Assembly (NCBI GenBank): GCA_964465735.1
Contig: CAYXKT010000085.1
Span: 1 to 12,237 of the forward strand
From: Erginobacter sp964465735
GTDB lineage: Bacteria; Auribacterota; Erginobacteria; Erginobacterales; Erginobacteraceae
Reading direction: 5' to 3'
DNA: 12,237 bases
Part shown: positions 1 through 7,269 of the stretch, one piece after another
How the letters are laid out: each line of letters starts with the position of its first letter
Position numbering within the stretch: the stretch's first letter is position 1
Translations under genes and position numbers: made by a program
Notes under the pieces: model-generated
Seen by the model: the letters and a program-made list of their open reading frames with translations, nothing else
The model's database searches: none
Told to the model about the DNA's origin: nothing

Positions 1-54
1 GACGCAAAAGATTGGTGCAGTTCGCCGCATAGAATCGCTCAATTTAGGTTATAG
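1..54 (+). CDS. 3' end of a repeated ORF, possibly a transposase (partial)
   Basis: From base 1, one frame reads DAKDWCSSPHRIAQFRL and then stops at TAG (52-54). The same peptide up to FR, followed by its own stop, appears at the other window end on the opposite strand. The only base difference within the shared 16 codons is at base 27, CCG against CCA, which is a silent proline change. A single silent difference followed by separate stops is what two copies of a real gene end would show. The gene continues outside the window, so its family cannot be named. A duplicated ORF beside short palindromic repeats suggests an insertion-sequence or REP-associated transposase, but that is inference. 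The segment is too short for certainty. Confidence 0.4.
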   Translation, partial: DAKDWCSSPHRIAQFRL

Positions 55-59
55 TGTCT

Positions 60-102
60 GAACGGTGTCGCGTCTCATTGAAAATGAAACGCGACAGAAC
101 GG
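60..102. repeat. Hairpin mini-insertion flanked by GAACGG direct repeats
   Basis: Bases 66-96 form a near-perfect palindrome. TGTCGCGT (66-73) pairs with ACGCGACA (89-96), and TCATT (75-79) pairs with AATGA (83-87), with one C/A mismatch between the stems and a GAA loop. GAACGG lies immediately before it (60-65) and again immediately after it (97-102). The right-hand copy of the repeat has a single GAACGG and no hairpin at this point. This looks like a tiny palindromic insertion with a 6-base target duplication, or else precise loss from the right copy. Confidence 0.65.
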
Positions 103-126
103 AAACCTCAAATCACATAGAAATTG

Positions 127-203
127 TTATCGCGAAGAACGAAGTGACGGAGCGATCTCAGCACAAAATAAACAGACTGCTTCGTTGTCCCTTTTCGCGA
201 TGA
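127..203. repeat. Pair of inverted REP-like palindromic units
   Basis: Bases 127-160 read approximately TTATCGCGAAGAACGAAG followed by TGACGGAGCGATCT. The reverse complement of 173-203 gives a diverged copy beginning TTCATCGCGAAAAGGGACAA and ending CGAAGCAGTCTG. Both resemble a short dispersed unit of the form TCATTGCGAGG...CGAAGCAATC, which I recall as common in many environmental genomes. The unit at 12098-12129 is a third copy. The pair could fold into a large stem. No gene is seen here or on to base 302. The 96 bases before the receptor gene include weak dyads (GGGTC/GACCC at 215-231) and no promoter I would defend. Confidence 0.6.
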
Positions 204-302
204 ACTGGTTTTCGGGTCTTTGTTCCGACCCTATTATAGTTTTCCCTTTGCCCTTTGTGGTTAATGTTAGGACCGGACAACGAGAAAAATCGAGAGATTC
301 AA

Positions 303-2330
303 ATGCGGAAGATATTGCCAATGGCGGTTTTTGCCGGGCTGGTATTCAGCGGTATGGCGGCTGACTTGTTGGCCGGGGAAATTTTAGAGATGGCGGAGAT
401 CGTGGTTACCCCCCTGCGCGCCGAGGCGGAACTCCGGGAAGTCCCGGCCAGTGTCACTGTGATCGATCGCGGTGAGATCGAGCGAGCGGTCGGCTCCACC
501 ACGGCCGATCTGCTCCGGGGCCGCCCGGGGGTGGTGGTTCGGGACTCCTCCGGCAACGGCAACAACGTGACAGTGGATCTCCGCGGCTTTGGCGAGTTCG
601 CCGCCGTCAATACCCTGTTACTGATCGACGGCCGCCGGACCAACGCCCCCGACTTGAGCGGGGCCGACTTCAGCCAGGTGCCGCTGGACCGGATCGAGCG
701 GATCGAGATTATCCGCGGCAGCGGGAGCGTTCTTTATGGAGACAATGCCGCTGGAGGCGTGATCAATATCATCACCCGACCCGGGGGGGGAGAACCCCGC
801 TGGGGGGCGCGGGCTGGCGGGGGAAGTTTCGGTCAACGCCGAGTCGCCCTTGGCGGCTCGGGAGGGGTGGGGATGGTCGATTATTCGCTCCAGTTCTCCA
901 ACCGGGCCCGGGACGGCTGGAGGGATAACAGTGATCTCTGGGAGCTCGACGGCGGGGGGAGGATCGACTTCCAGCTGGAAGAGAACATCAACCTGAAATG
1001 GGACGGTCACTATCATCGGGCCCGCTACGGTCTCCCCGGGGCCTTGCGGGGGAGCGATCTGGAAATATACGGACGGCGCTTCAGCCGTTATCCCGACGAT
1101 CGGATGAAGGTGGAAGACTGGTACCAGGCCCTGCGCGGCCAGGCGGAATTCGGCCCGGCGACTTTCCGGCTTGATCTCTCCTTTCGCCGGCGGGATACAG
1201 AGAGCGATCTGAAAAGTTCCAATTACCAGGACCGCCGCAATTTGGAGACTTTCGGCCTTAACCCGGGAGCGGAACTTGATTTGAGTTTAGCCGGCCTCGA
1301 TCACAGTCTTTCCGGTGGACTGGATTTTTACTGGACGGACTCCAGCCAGGATGCCCGGTCTTTTTACGGGTGGGATTATTACCAGGGAGCAACCGTTAGC
1401 GGGACCGATATCGGGAAGGATGCTTTCGGGATCTTTCTCCAGGACCGGGTGAACTGGGAGGAACTGTTAATCTTGACCGTTGGCTGGAGAAAGGAATGGG
1501 CCCGGTATGATTTTACTTCGCGGACCTGTCCTGGCCCCTGGGAAGATGACCCCTTCTGGTCCTCGGCGGAGATTGATGACAGCTTGCGGGTCAGCCGGGA
1601 AGCGGGAAGCGCGGGCCTCACGTTGCTGGCCGCCGAGGAGTTCTCCTGTTTCATCAACGCTGCCCGCGGTTTTCGCTTCCCCTCCACCGATGAGTATTAC
1701 AGCATCTGGGCGGTTCCGCCGATTAACCGAGATCTGGCACCCCAGACCTGGTATAACTGTGAACTGGGGATCGATACCCGTTTGCTGCCCGGGTTTTCCT
1801 GGACGGTTTCGATCTTCCAGATGGACCTGAAAAACGAGCTTTACTACGATCCTCTGAACTACTCCAACCGTAACTACGACCGCACTCGGCGACGGGGGTT
1901 GGAGAGCGGTTGGCGCTGGCAACTATCTCCGGAGTTGTCGCTCGGTGTCGATGCCACAGTCCTCTCCGCCTACTTTCGGGGCGGTGAATACGACAGGAAC
2001 CGGGTTCCGATGGTCCCTTCCACCACCGCCCGGTTCCAGATCATCTGGAGTCCCCTGGCCGGATTGGAGGCGGTGGCCGCGGGCAATTATGTCGGCCGGC
2101 AGCGGTTCATCAATGATCAGGAGAACCGATATTCCTACCTGGGCGATTATCTTACCCTGGATCTGAAACTCTCCTATCGGATTGGAGATATCCGAGTTTT
2201 TGCCGGGGGGGAGAATATCTTTGACCGGGAATACTCGGAACTGGGCGCGATCGCCTCTTTCCCGGAGGAACGGGCTTACTATCCGGCTCCCGGGAGAAGT
2301 TTCTTCGGGGGGGCGGAGTTCACTTTCTAA
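303..2330 (+). CDS. TonB-dependent outer-membrane receptor
   Basis: This gene encodes an outer-membrane beta-barrel transporter that takes up a scarce ligand using TonB-ExbB-ExbD energy; the ligand is unknown. I chose the ATG at 303 (675 residues) because it opens a clean signal peptide (MRKILPMAVFAGLVFSG, cut near LLAG) and GAGAG lies 6 bases upstream. The longer reading from TTG at 255 would bury the signal. A TonB-box-like EIVVT follows the signal at about residues 33-37. The plug domain spans about 45-160, with DLLRGRPGV, VDLRGFG, LLLIDGRR and the typical end LYGDNAAGGVINIITRP. The barrel fills the rest and ends in phenylalanine (AEFTF), as outer-membrane proteins do. The plug resembles the BtuB/Cir type, so cobalamin or an iron chelate is possible. 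No cobalamin riboswitch is visible upstream. The next gene starts 99 bases downstream on the same strand. Confidence 0.93.
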   Translation: MRKILPMAVFAGLVFSGMAADLLAGEILEMAEIVVTPLRAEAELREVPASVTVIDRGEIERAVGSTTADLLRGRPGVVVRDSSGNGNNVTVDLRGFGEFAAVNTLLLIDGRRTNAPDLSGADFSQVPLDRIERIEIIRGSGSVLYGDNAAGGVINIITRPGGGEPRWGARAGGGSFGQRRVALGGSGGVGMVDYSLQFSNRARDGWRDNSDLWELDGGGRIDFQLEENINLKWDGHYHRARYGLPGALRGSDLEIYGRRFSRYPDDRMKVEDWYQALRGQAEFGPATFRLDLSFRRRDTESDLKSSNYQDRRNLETFGLNPGAELDLSLAGLDHSLSGGLDFYWTDSSQDARSFYGWDYYQGATVSGTDIGKDAFGIFLQDRVNWEELLILTVGWRKEWARYDFTSRTCPGPWEDDPFWSSAEIDDSLRVSREAGSAGLTLLAAEEFSCFINAARGFRFPSTDEYYSIWAVPPINRDLAPQTWYNCELGIDTRLLPGFSWTVSIFQMDLKNELYYDPLNYSNRNYDRTRRRGLESGWRWQLSPELSLGVDATVLSAYFRGGEYDRNRVPMVPSTTARFQIIWSPLAGLEAVAAGNYVGRQRFINDQENRYSYLGDYLTLDLKLSYRIGDIRVFAGGENIFDREYSELGAIASFPEERAYYPAPGRSFFGGAEFTF

Positions 2331-2429
2331 CTGGAAATTGATGACAACAGTGCAGGGGGGTTGTATAGTCGGAGTTGAGCTTTGACTTGCCGGTGATTAT
2401 ATGCCAGCCAATACCGGAGGGGTGAAATA

Positions 2430-5090
2430 ATGTGCAGCAGGTGGATCAGGGTCGGGATGTTGATTGTCGGCTGCGGCTTCCTGGTTGCCGGCGCTCGGCT
2501 CTTCTACCTGATTTACTGCGGTCCCCCCGAGGAAGAAATTCTCCCGGGCACTGAACTCGGTCTCCGATCGGTCGGGAACGACCAGAGCGAGACCCAGCCG
2601 GATCCAGCCAGTCAGGGGGGCGGTGAAGCGATTGCGGTCTTCGGGACTCCGGCCGCCGCCCGGACTCCTCCCGTCTTCACGATCACGACTGTCCAGTTAC
2701 CGATGGGGGTGGTGGGGGATGAATACCGCCATCCCCTAAAGACTCGGGGAGTTCGAGGCCCGGCCGTCTGGACAGTCGTGGAGGGGGATCTTCCTCCGGG
2801 TTTGAATCTTTCCCCCGATGGGATCGTCTCCGGTATCCCGGAAAAATCCGGCGAGTGGCGGTTCACTGTCCGACTGGCTTCGAGAAGCGGGCAGATGACC
2901 CGGAGGAAACTGCGTCTCCTCGTTCGAGAATCCCTGGAGGAGCCGGAAGGGAAGCTAAAAATTATTACTGAGGTTCTCCCCGGCGGTTTCCTCGGCCGAG
3001 ATTATCTCCTGCGACTGGCCGCTGAAGGCGGCGCACCCCCCTACTGGTGGGATTGGGAGGGGGGGATGCTCCCGGAAGGGATCCGCTTCAGCCGCGATTC
3101 CGGAGTGATCTTCGGGATCCCCCGGGAGAGAGGCGATTTTGATTTTTTTGTCAGCGTTGCTGACCGGGGAGAGGATCTTGCTGAGCGCGAATATACTCTT
3201 CGGGTTGGAGAAAGCAAGATCGAGATCGTTACCGCGGCCCTCCCCCCGGCTGTCAAGGACGAGCGTTATCTGCTCACTCTCCGGGCCCGGGGCGGGGTGG
3301 TTCCCTATACCTGGCAATTGATCGCCGGCCGGCTGCCGGAAGGTTTGGAATTAGATCGTGACCGGGGGATAATCTCCGGAGTCCCGGGGAAGTGGGAGAC
3401 GTCGGATTTCATCATCCGGGTTACCGATCAGGAAGGTGAAGCGGCGATCCGGGAATTCAAGCTGGTGATGGGGGTGAAGAAATATGGAGGGTTGCGGATT
3501 GTCACCGGCAGTCTCCCCCCCGCCTCCTGGGGCGAGGTTTACGGGGTAAAATTGGAGGCCGCCGCGGGAGAAGAACCGTATATCTGGACCGTCTCCGCCG
3601 GTGATCTTCCCCCCAGTCTCTATCTGGAAGCGGAGAGCGGGGAGATCGGCGGCCTTCCGGAACGGGTCGGGAAAGCGAACTTCACGGTGATGGTCAGTGA
3701 TCGGACCGGCAAAACCGCCCGCCAGGAGTTCAGCCTGATCGTCGATCATCAGCTGGTTTACATCACCACCGGCAGCCTCCCTGACGCCGTGGCCGGAGAA
3801 GAGTATCAGTATCTGCTCCAGGCGACCGGGGGGCGTCCCCCCTATTTCTTCAGTCTGGATTCGGGTCATCTGCCCAGTGGTCTCTCTCTGACCGGTATCC
3901 CCGGGTTGATCGAGGGGATTGTCTCGGATATTTATTTCCGGCAGGGTGAGCAGGAATTTCGGTTTCGGGTGAAGGTGGCTGACCGTGATGACCAGATAGA
4001 CATTGTCGAATTGTCCCTGAAGGTTCTCGACCCCCTCAATCCCCTGGTGGCGGCGGCGGGCAGGCCCCCTGCCACCCCCTGGTCGATCCCCACTCCCACT
4101 CCTTCCGGCCCGGCAGAGGCGATCAGTGAATTGATCGGGGCGGTCAGTGACTCCAAGGTTGGCTTAGCCTGGAGAAACCCTCCGGGGGAAGATTTTGCCG
4201 GGATTCGAATTCTCAGAAAAACAGAGGGCTATCCTCAGGATGAGGAAGACGGCACTGTTATCTATAATGGTCGAGGGGATAACTTTGTCGATTACGGGGG
4301 CTTGGAAAACCGAAAGCTGTATTATTATGCCGTTATCCCTTATAACCGGGATGGATATTTTGGGAAGATTCATCAGGGCAATCGGATCGCCCTGACCCCG
4401 CGATCGGTCAGACTTTCCGGGGGGAACGATCCCTATGCCGACGAAGTAGTTGACTTTCAGCCCCTTTCCGCCACCTCCCAGAACCGGTCCAACACCCTCG
4501 GCCCCCCTTCCGGGCGGACGGTATTTCTCCAGGCTCGGAGCAATGATGATGGCGGGACCAGTCCCCCTTATGGCGGGACAATTATCCTGAAATTTACCGG
4601 TAATATGGTCGTTGACAACCCGGGGGTTGATTTCACTGTCTTTGCCAATGTCCCAATGATCCGCCTGGAGCGGTTGCCGAAGCCGGTGAGATGGATGAGG
4701 CCGGCGATCGTCGCCGTCAGCCAGGACGGGGAGAACTGGAGGGAATTCCCCTTTAGTTTCCGGCCTGATTATATAGAGGATGAGGGGATTAACTACTACA
4801 GCCCCTATGCCTACGACTATGGCTTTGCCGGGATCACCCCGGTAGAGAGTCGAAACGGCTACCCTGATCCGACCAATCCGGCGGTTTCAGGCGGGGATTC
4901 CTTCGACCTCAGTGATCTGCCCGGACGGCCCTTCACCTGGATCCAATATCTCCGGATCACTGCTGCCGGCGATCGCTGGCTGTGGGGTGAGAACGGTAAC
5001 CCGGTTCGGCATACCGATTACCGGGGTTCTCTCCGCGGGGATGATCGGTCCGGCTTCGAGCTTGATGCCGTTACTGCGGTCAACTACTGA
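2430..5090 (+). CDS. Large envelope protein: five Ig-like (He_PIG) repeats, FN3-like domain, DFTVF-type C-terminal domain
   Basis: The ATG at 2430 has GGAGG at 2416-2420. Residues 8-29 are hydrophobic and form a signal anchor; C15 sits in a weak lipobox (IVGC), so a lipoprotein is possible. After a loose segment, five repeats of about 83 residues begin near 84, 177, 265, 356 and 444. Each has a pattern of I.T..LP...G..Y, PY.W....G.LP.GL and G.I.G.P, which is the putative-Ig He_PIG signature. A Pro/Thr linker (548-560) leads to an FN3-like domain (about 561-657). The last 220 residues carry ADEVVDF, GGTIILKF, DFTVFANV, AIVAVSQDGENW, GGDSFDL and GFELDAV, a conserved C-terminal module I recall in bacterial cell-surface proteins, there reading DFxVFEN. 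It probably works with the receptor upstream in binding or display. A weak promoter-like pair (TTGAGC 2375, TATATG 2398, 17-base gap) lies between the genes. Confidence 0.85.
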   Translation: MCSRWIRVGMLIVGCGFLVAGARLFYLIYCGPPEEEILPGTELGLRSVGNDQSETQPDPASQGGGEAIAVFGTPAAARTPPVFTITTVQLPMGVVGDEYRHPLKTRGVRGPAVWTVVEGDLPPGLNLSPDGIVSGIPEKSGEWRFTVRLASRSGQMTRRKLRLLVRESLEEPEGKLKIITEVLPGGFLGRDYLLRLAAEGGAPPYWWDWEGGMLPEGIRFSRDSGVIFGIPRERGDFDFFVSVADRGEDLAEREYTLRVGESKIEIVTAALPPAVKDERYLLTLRARGGVVPYTWQLIAGRLPEGLELDRDRGIISGVPGKWETSDFIIRVTDQEGEAAIREFKLVMGVKKYGGLRIVTGSLPPASWGEVYGVKLEAAAGEEPYIWTVSAGDLPPSLYLEAESGEIGGLPERVGKANFTVMVSDRTGKTARQEFSLIVDHQLVYITTGSLPDAVAGEEYQYLLQATGGRPPYFFSLDSGHLPSGLSLTGIPGLIEGIVSDIYFRQGEQEFRFRVKVADRDDQIDIVELSLKVLDPLNPLVAAAGRPPATPWSIPTPTPSGPAEAISELIGAVSDSKVGLAWRNPPGEDFAGIRILRKTEGYPQDEEDGTVIYNGRGDNFVDYGGLENRKLYYYAVIPYNRDGYFGKIHQGNRIALTPRSVRLSGGNDPYADEVVDFQPLSATSQNRSNTLGPPSGRTVFLQARSNDDGGTSPPYGGTIILKFTGNMVVDNPGVDFTVFANVPMIRLERLPKPVRWMRPAIVAVSQDGENWREFPFSFRPDYIEDEGINYYSPYAYDYGFAGITPVESRNGYPDPTNPAVSGGDSFDLSDLPGRPFTWIQYLRITAAGDRWLWGENGNPVRHTDYRGSLRGDDRSGFELDAVTAVNY

Positions 5091-5161
5091 CCCCGGTGGG
5101 GGATGTTTTGCAGAGTGCCTGATCGGTTCCCTGGACAGTACTATAGGATTTAAGGGAAAAC

Positions 5162-5209
5162 AAAGTGAGAGCGGCCCGGCGCTGAAACGCCGGGCCGCTC
5201 TCACTTTTT
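5162..5209. terminator. Strong intrinsic terminator between convergent genes
   Basis: Bases 5162-5181 and 5188-5207 form a perfect 20-bp stem whose core is GCGGCCCGGCG/CGCCGGGCCGC, with a CTGAAA loop. TTTTT (5205-5209) closes the plus-strand side. The AAA at the stem start and AAAACAAAG upstream give a T-rich run when read on the minus strand. It sits between the stop of the Ig-repeat protein (5090) and the stop of the minus-strand propeller gene (5226), so it probably ends transcription from both sides. Confidence 0.93.
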
Positions 5210-5225
5210 GCCTGGTTATTGTTTG

Positions 5226-6854
5226 TTATCGGGCCAGCGGGACGTCTCCGGCCGTACCGTAGTAGGCTCGGGTAATCCCCTGGATCGCCCAGAGTCCGGT
5301 AGAGGGCCGGAATATACCCGGATCGTCGATCCATTCTGAGTCAAAGTTGCCCAGTGCCGGGATATCCCCTGCTGTCCCGAAGTAACTCCGGGGGCCGCCC
5401 CGAACCGCCCAGAGGCCGGTTTCGGGCCGGAAGATGGCGAGCTGAGTTTTATACGGAGCGGACAGCTTATCTCCGCCGTACCACTGGTAAATCCCGGGGA
5501 CCGGAGAATCGCCGGTTTGCCCGTAGTAGGCCCGGGTCAGGTCTCGGATCGCCCAGAGGCCGGTGGTTGGACGGAAGATCCCGATTCGATCGAACCCTTC
5601 GCCGCCGTAGTCTCCCGCAACGGGGAGGTCTCCGGCCTGGCCGAAGTAATCGATATCGATCCCCCGGATATTCCAGCGACCGGTTACAGGGTTGAAGACG
5701 GCGATATCACAGATGCTGTCACCGTCATAGTCGCCGGGGACCGGGATGTCGGCGGAAGTACCGAAGTAAATCCGGGTAATATCCTTGATCGACCAGAGCC
5801 CGGTGGAAGGTCGGAAGATCGCGATCTCGGCAAAGCCGGAGCCGGAGTAATCACCACAGACCGGGATATCACCAACGGTCCCGTAGTAACTCCTTCCCAG
5901 GCCGCGGACCGCCCAGAGTCCGGTGGTGGGGCGGAAGATCGCGATATCGGCTAACCCGTCTCCGGTGAAGTCGGTGGAGCTTAGGACCAGGAAGAGCGGT
6001 GTCGGCACCGGGGTCGGGGTCAGGGTCGGCGTAGTAGTCGGAGTCGCGGTCGGTGTTGTAGTGCCCCCATTGGTCGGTGTCGGTGAGGGCGGCGGTGGGG
6101 TCGGGGTCGCAGTCGCGGTCGATTCGGGAGAAGGTTCAGGGCTTGGCTCAGGAGTAGGTTCAGGGCTTGGCTCAGGAGTAGGTTCTGGTGTCGGTGCGGG
6201 TGGTTCAGGAGTCGTTTCCGGAGTCGGCTCGGGGGTCGGTTCCGGAGTCGGTTCCGGAGTCGGCTCGGGGGTTGGTTCAGGGGTTGGTTCAGGGGTAGGT
6301 TCAGGGGTAGGTTCAGGGGTAGGTTTCGGAGTCGGCTCGGGGGTCGGAGCCGGGGTGATAACATTAAAGAGCACCACGTCGTCGATCACGATGTTCGCGC
6401 TGTCGAGTTTGTTGTAGTAAAATTCCACCATCTGAGAGGTGCTGGAATTTAAGGAGAGGTAGTAGGTGTCGGAAGCGGGGACCACCGGGATGGAGAAGAT
6501 CTCGGTCAGCGTAGTCCAGTCCTCCAGGACGGAATCGTATTCGGAGACCTCGAGGGAACTGCTGGGGTTCGCGTCCAGAGCTGCCAGCCAGAAGCTGATC
6601 TCGCTCGCCCCGGACGGGTTGTAGGCCAGGGTCTGGATGTAGTAACCGTCTTCTTCCAATCGGATCGCGGGAGAAGCCAGTCCGAAGTTAACCGTATCGG
6701 CGGCCTCGGAACCGAAGTTCCAGAAAGTCCAGCCCGCGGGTTTGACTCCGATGTCAAAATCATCGAAGCCTTCAGTAATGGTCTCGGCCTGGATCGCGGG
6801 ACTCAGGGAAACAATGAGGAAAGCTGCGGTCAGAATACTTAAGGCTAATCTCAT
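5226..6854 (-). CDS. Secreted protein: jelly-roll-like domain, Pro/Thr/Glu linker and six-unit FG-GAP/VCBS-like propeller
   Basis: The protein has 542 residues. A signal peptide (MRLALSILTAAFLIVSLSPA, cut after IQA near residue 23) shows export, and AGGAG lies 4 bases before the ATG. Residues 24-165 look like a beta-rich ligand-binding module, opening with ITEGFDDF and P.GW and closing with VIDDVVLF. Residues 167-286 are a PTPE-rich linker. Residues 295-542 hold six repeats starting at 295, 335, 375, 415, 455 and 503, each with D..GDG..DIAIFRP, TGLWA.RG, YYG and GD.PV.G. The first three keep an Asp-rich calcium-loop pattern; later ones lose it. Unit 5 has 8 extra residues. No sorting tag or anchor is visible at the C-terminus. 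Adhesion or surface binding is likely, but no enzyme motif is seen. It is a paralogue of the gene at 7270-8532. Confidence 0.87.
   Translation of the reverse strand: MRLALSILTAAFLIVSLSPAIQAETITEGFDDFDIGVKPAGWTFWNFGSEAADTVNFGLASPAIRLEEDGYYIQTLAYNPSGASEISFWLAALDANPSSSLEVSEYDSVLEDWTTLTEIFSIPVVPASDTYYLSLNSSTSQMVEFYYNKLDSANIVIDDVVLFNVITPAPTPEPTPKPTPEPTPEPTPEPTPEPTPEPTPEPTPEPTPEPTPETTPEPPAPTPEPTPEPSPEPTPEPSPEPSPESTATATPTPPPPSPTPTNGGTTTPTATPTTTPTLTPTPVPTPLFLVLSSTDFTGDGLADIAIFRPTTGLWAVRGLGRSYYGTVGDIPVCGDYSGSGFAEIAIFRPSTGLWSIKDITRIYFGTSADIPVPGDYDGDSICDIAVFNPVTGRWNIRGIDIDYFGQAGDLPVAGDYGGEGFDRIGIFRPTTGLWAIRDLTRAYYGQTGDSPVPGIYQWYGGDKLSAPYKTQLAIFRPETGLWAVRGGPRSYFGTAGDIPALGNFDSEWIDDPGIFRPSTGLWAIQGITRAYYGTAGDVPLAR
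5229..5972 (-). repeat. Six tandem propeller-blade repeats, mostly 120 bp
   Basis: The last 248 codons of the gene consist of six repeated blades; five have a 40-codon period and unit 5 has 48 codons. At the DNA level, words such as GCCCAGAG.CCGGT and CCGTAGTA recur at about 120-bp spacing. Unit by unit they match the array at 7273-8016 better than they match one another. This shows that a finished six-unit array was duplicated. Confidence 0.85.
5997..6356 (-). repeat. Minisatellite-like tract coding for the Pro/Thr/Glu linker
   Basis: The linker is built from a 12-base unit coding PTPE (plus-strand form GGTTCAGGGGTA), tandem around 6270-6325. A 24-base unit occurs twice in a row at 6133-6156 and 6157-6180. 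Units are multiples of three, so gain or loss would alter linker length without breaking the frame. The 5' part of the linker is PTPE-rich; towards the propeller it becomes Thr/Ala/Pro-rich. Confidence 0.85.
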
Positions 6855-6916
6855 CTTTCTCCTCCCAATTCGGGTTGAAGAGTAAGGCCAATAATAATTT
6901 TATTGACGATAGGGAC

Positions 6917-6945
6917 AGTATCTATAACCCTTCAGATCTTGTCAA
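6917..6945 (-). promoter_or_regulatory. Sigma-70-type promoter for the 542-residue propeller gene
   Basis: Read on the minus strand there is a perfect -35 box TTGACA (6945-6940), a 17-base gap and GATACT (6922-6917), which matches 4 of 6 positions of TATAAT. It lies about 60 bases before the ATG at 6854, with the Shine-Dalgarno GGGAGGAG between. The location in an AT-rich gap fits an independent promoter for this gene rather than read-through from the paralogue upstream. Confidence 0.65.
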
Positions 6946-7210
6946 GGGAAAAATGAAAATTAATATATCCGTTCCGCCATAAATCTGTTTATAGTATACG
7001 AGGCCAATGGGTTATCCCCTGAATGATAAGGGGAGAATAAGAGGAAAACATTTTAAACGAGTGCTGTTTAAGAGAATAACCGGTATTTCAAATAGTGGCG
7101 CTCGTTCGGATCTGACTTGTTGTCAAGTAATTAAATTAACGCCGAGAGAGTGGACGCCGGCGAGAGTTAAGAGACGCTCTGATTACTCAAAAGGGGAAGT
7201 CGGCAAAGGG
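6946..7210. other. Intergenic stretch between the two propeller genes, no gene recognised
   Basis: The whole gap between the two minus-strand genes is 415 bases (6855-7269). Besides the promoter at 6917-6945 and the hairpin at 7211-7269, I see AT-rich DNA with small dyads only: TTAAAC/GTTTAA (7053-7071) and ACTTG/CAAGT near 7116. A 68-codon plus-strand ORF (7007-7213) crosses it but resembles nothing and its end runs into the hairpin region. I do not call it a gene. Confidence 0.5.
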
Positions 7211-7269
7211 TAACGGCCTCCGAAGAACCGGCTGTTTTGACCAGCCGGTTCTTCGGTCGATTGCCGTTA
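7211..7269. terminator. Two-tier hairpin downstream of the 420-residue propeller gene
   Basis: CCGAAGAACCGGCTG (7220-7234) pairs perfectly over 15 bp with 7242-7256, with loop TTTTGAC. Outside it, TAACGGC (7211-7217) pairs with GCCGTTA (7263-7269). It begins directly after the stop codon at 7270-7272 of the minus-strand gene, where a terminator is expected. No clean T-run follows on either strand, so it may act as a weak terminator or a 3' RNA-stability element. Confidence 0.6.

Larger units (their letters stand above)
1..206 (+). repeat. Left copy of a composite inverted repeat bounding the window
   Basis: Compared with the reverse complement of 12097-12231, bases 1-48 match with one difference. 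Bases 49-65 match apart from a 4-base indel and a few changes. Bases 103-120 match at 15 of 18 positions, and roughly 167-206 match at about three quarters of positions. Two blocks are present only on the left: a hairpin plus duplicated hexamer (66-102), and a palindromic arm near 121-166. Similarity falls going inward, so the outermost part, which looks coding, is the best conserved. This is either a dispersed element or one flank of a transposon-like unit. Confidence 0.75.

Noticed and set aside
207..302. Possible cobalamin riboswitch before the TonB receptor
   Set aside because: I could not find a B12-box-like core or the expected long structured leader; most of the upstream DNA is the repeat.
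255..302. Longer TonB-receptor start at TTG 255
   Set aside because: It would add 16 polar residues before a clean signal peptide; the ATG at 303 has a GAGAG at proper spacing.
65..364. 99-codon plus-strand ORF at the left end
   Set aside because: It spans the hairpin, the palindromic repeats and the start of the receptor gene in another frame; no support as a protein.
5226..5260. PEP-CTERM or other sorting tag on the propeller proteins
   Set aside because: Both proteins end directly at the last blade (GDVPL.R) with no hydrophobic helix or basic tail.
6133..6340. Regular repeats that could suggest a CRISPR array
   Set aside because: Units are 12 or 24 bases, contiguous, without spacers, and lie in frame inside a coding linker.
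5923..6417. Plus-strand ORF coding a long Gly-Val-Ser repeat
   Set aside because: It is the reverse-strand reading of the PTPE linker, so its repeat is a by-product of the linker DNA.
7007..7213. 68-codon plus-strand ORF in the gap between the propeller genes
   Set aside because: A weak GAGG precedes it, but it has no recognisable content, faces against both neighbours and ends in the hairpin region.
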